64,000 bases of DNA from Callaeas wilsoni (Eukaryota; Chordata; Aves; Passeriformes; Callaeidae). The stretch is from contig VWPU01011872.1 of NCBI GenBank assembly GCA_013398955.1, positions 62,001 to 126,000 of the forward strand, read 5' to 3'. The translations under genes were made by a program, and so were the position numbers. Of this stretch, positions 63,440-64,000 are shown one piece after another (the first letter of the stretch is position 1; each line of letters opens with the position of its first letter). A model generated the notes under the pieces. It was not told the DNA's origin and made no database searches. It saw only the letters and a list, made by a program, of their open reading frames with translations.

Positions 63440-63530
63440 ACCTAGAATGGTTTGCCTTGGAAGTGAGCTTAAAGATCATCTCGTTCCAAGCCCCCTGCCA
63501 TGGGCAGGGAAGGTCACTCCCTACCTCAAG
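63440..63530 (-). mobile_element. CR1 LINE 3'-end, minus orientation
   Basis: Reverse complement of a CR1 3' end: 'cctagaatggtttg', 'ttggaagtgagcttaaagatcatct', 'gttccaagccccctgccatgggcaggga' and 'cactccctacc'. These correspond to the usual 'atagaatggtttgggttggaagggaccttaaagatcatct', 'gttccaaccccctgccatgggcagggac' and 'acctcccact'. About 90 bp remain, moderately diverged. The overlapping open frames are not genes. Confidence 0.88.
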
Positions 63531-64000
63531 TTCAGACTACTTTCTGTGAGAAAGATAAAGAAGCCTGACTTTCAGAAGAAAGGTATTTGTTTCCTGAAAG
63601 TTTCTTAGTTTGACTTTGAACATCCAAAAATTTGAGACTTCTACAATATCTAATCACCCTGTGAAGTCCAGACCAGGATTTCAGACTTTGAGGATAGCAA
63701 GTGAATGCCTTAAATTAGAGGTTTCAATTAGAGAATATTAAATTCTCTTCTGTAACAGGAGATGTTTTAGGAGAAATGGGAATAGCCAGGTGGGAGTAAT
63801 TGGTTTTGGAAGAGTCGAATGTGGGAGCTCTGCGCAGCACTTTCTTTTATTATGGCTGTTTTCCTTCCACAGCTCAGGAAAACTCATATTCATGCACAGC
63901 CTTACACTTCACTGGGATTCCCTGACTTGGAGACTGTCAGCATTGGCTTATTATACAAGCTCTTTGTTTTATCCTATACAATACATCTCGCCATACACAA
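63531..64000. other. Short non-coding stretch at the window end
   Basis: No gene or repeat recognised. Confidence 0.5.

Noticed and set aside
1..64000. Bacterial or phage features, CRISPR arrays, tRNA or rRNA genes, and intact endogenous retrovirus.
   Set aside because: I saw no regularly spaced repeats, no cloverleaf-like or rRNA-like sequence, no operon-like gene packing, and no LTR pair with retroviral coding motifs.

Overview
The window looks like nuclear DNA from a bird: a long, AT-rich, intergenic or deep-intronic stretch with no gene I can name. The main evidence is repeat content. Several 5'-truncated CR1 LINE copies carry the avian-type 3' ends (the 'ttccaaccc...tctatgatt' signature or its complement). 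I saw no primate-type Alu, no L1, and no bacterial gene organisation, promoters, tRNAs or rRNAs. Reptile relatives also have CR1, so 'bird' is an inference from the subfamily feel of these copies; I cannot give a species.

Layout. 1-17.2 kb is plain non-coding DNA with one short TA/TG microsatellite-like tract and two doubtful CR1 relics. Around 17.24-17.50 kb a CT run and an A21 run sit beside a dense CpG patch that holds a 56-codon open frame. 17.5-38 kb is mostly AT-rich desert with three CR1 3' ends, all in + orientation (20.5, 24.6 and 34.8 kb). 38.1-38.4 kb is a moderately GC-rich patch. From 43.6 to 49.1 kb the window has its two longest open frames (unrecognised, probably chance), a diverged direct-repeat pair about 3.4 kb apart, a 25-bp tandem duplication in a pyrimidine tract, and a minus-oriented CR1 end. 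54.0 kb carries a T25 pyrimidine tract, and 55.2-55.5 kb a minus-oriented CR1 from further inside the element. 58.0-58.3 kb is the most gene-like spot: a 114-bp in-frame segment between a good acceptor and a perfect AAG|GTAAGT donor, directly followed by the second dense CpG patch. At 59.6 kb there is a short exon-like segment with three cysteines spaced like a beta-defensin. 62.5 kb has a perfect 13-bp-arm inverted repeat, and 63.4 kb a last minus-oriented CR1 end.

There is no gene set working together that I can describe. Almost every open frame is short, lacks splice support and shows no recognisable domain, as expected by chance. The two CpG patches and the 58.1 kb exon-like segment are the only places where I would look for a real promoter or transcript. 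All coordinates and similarities were judged by eye, with no database search, alignment program or expression data.
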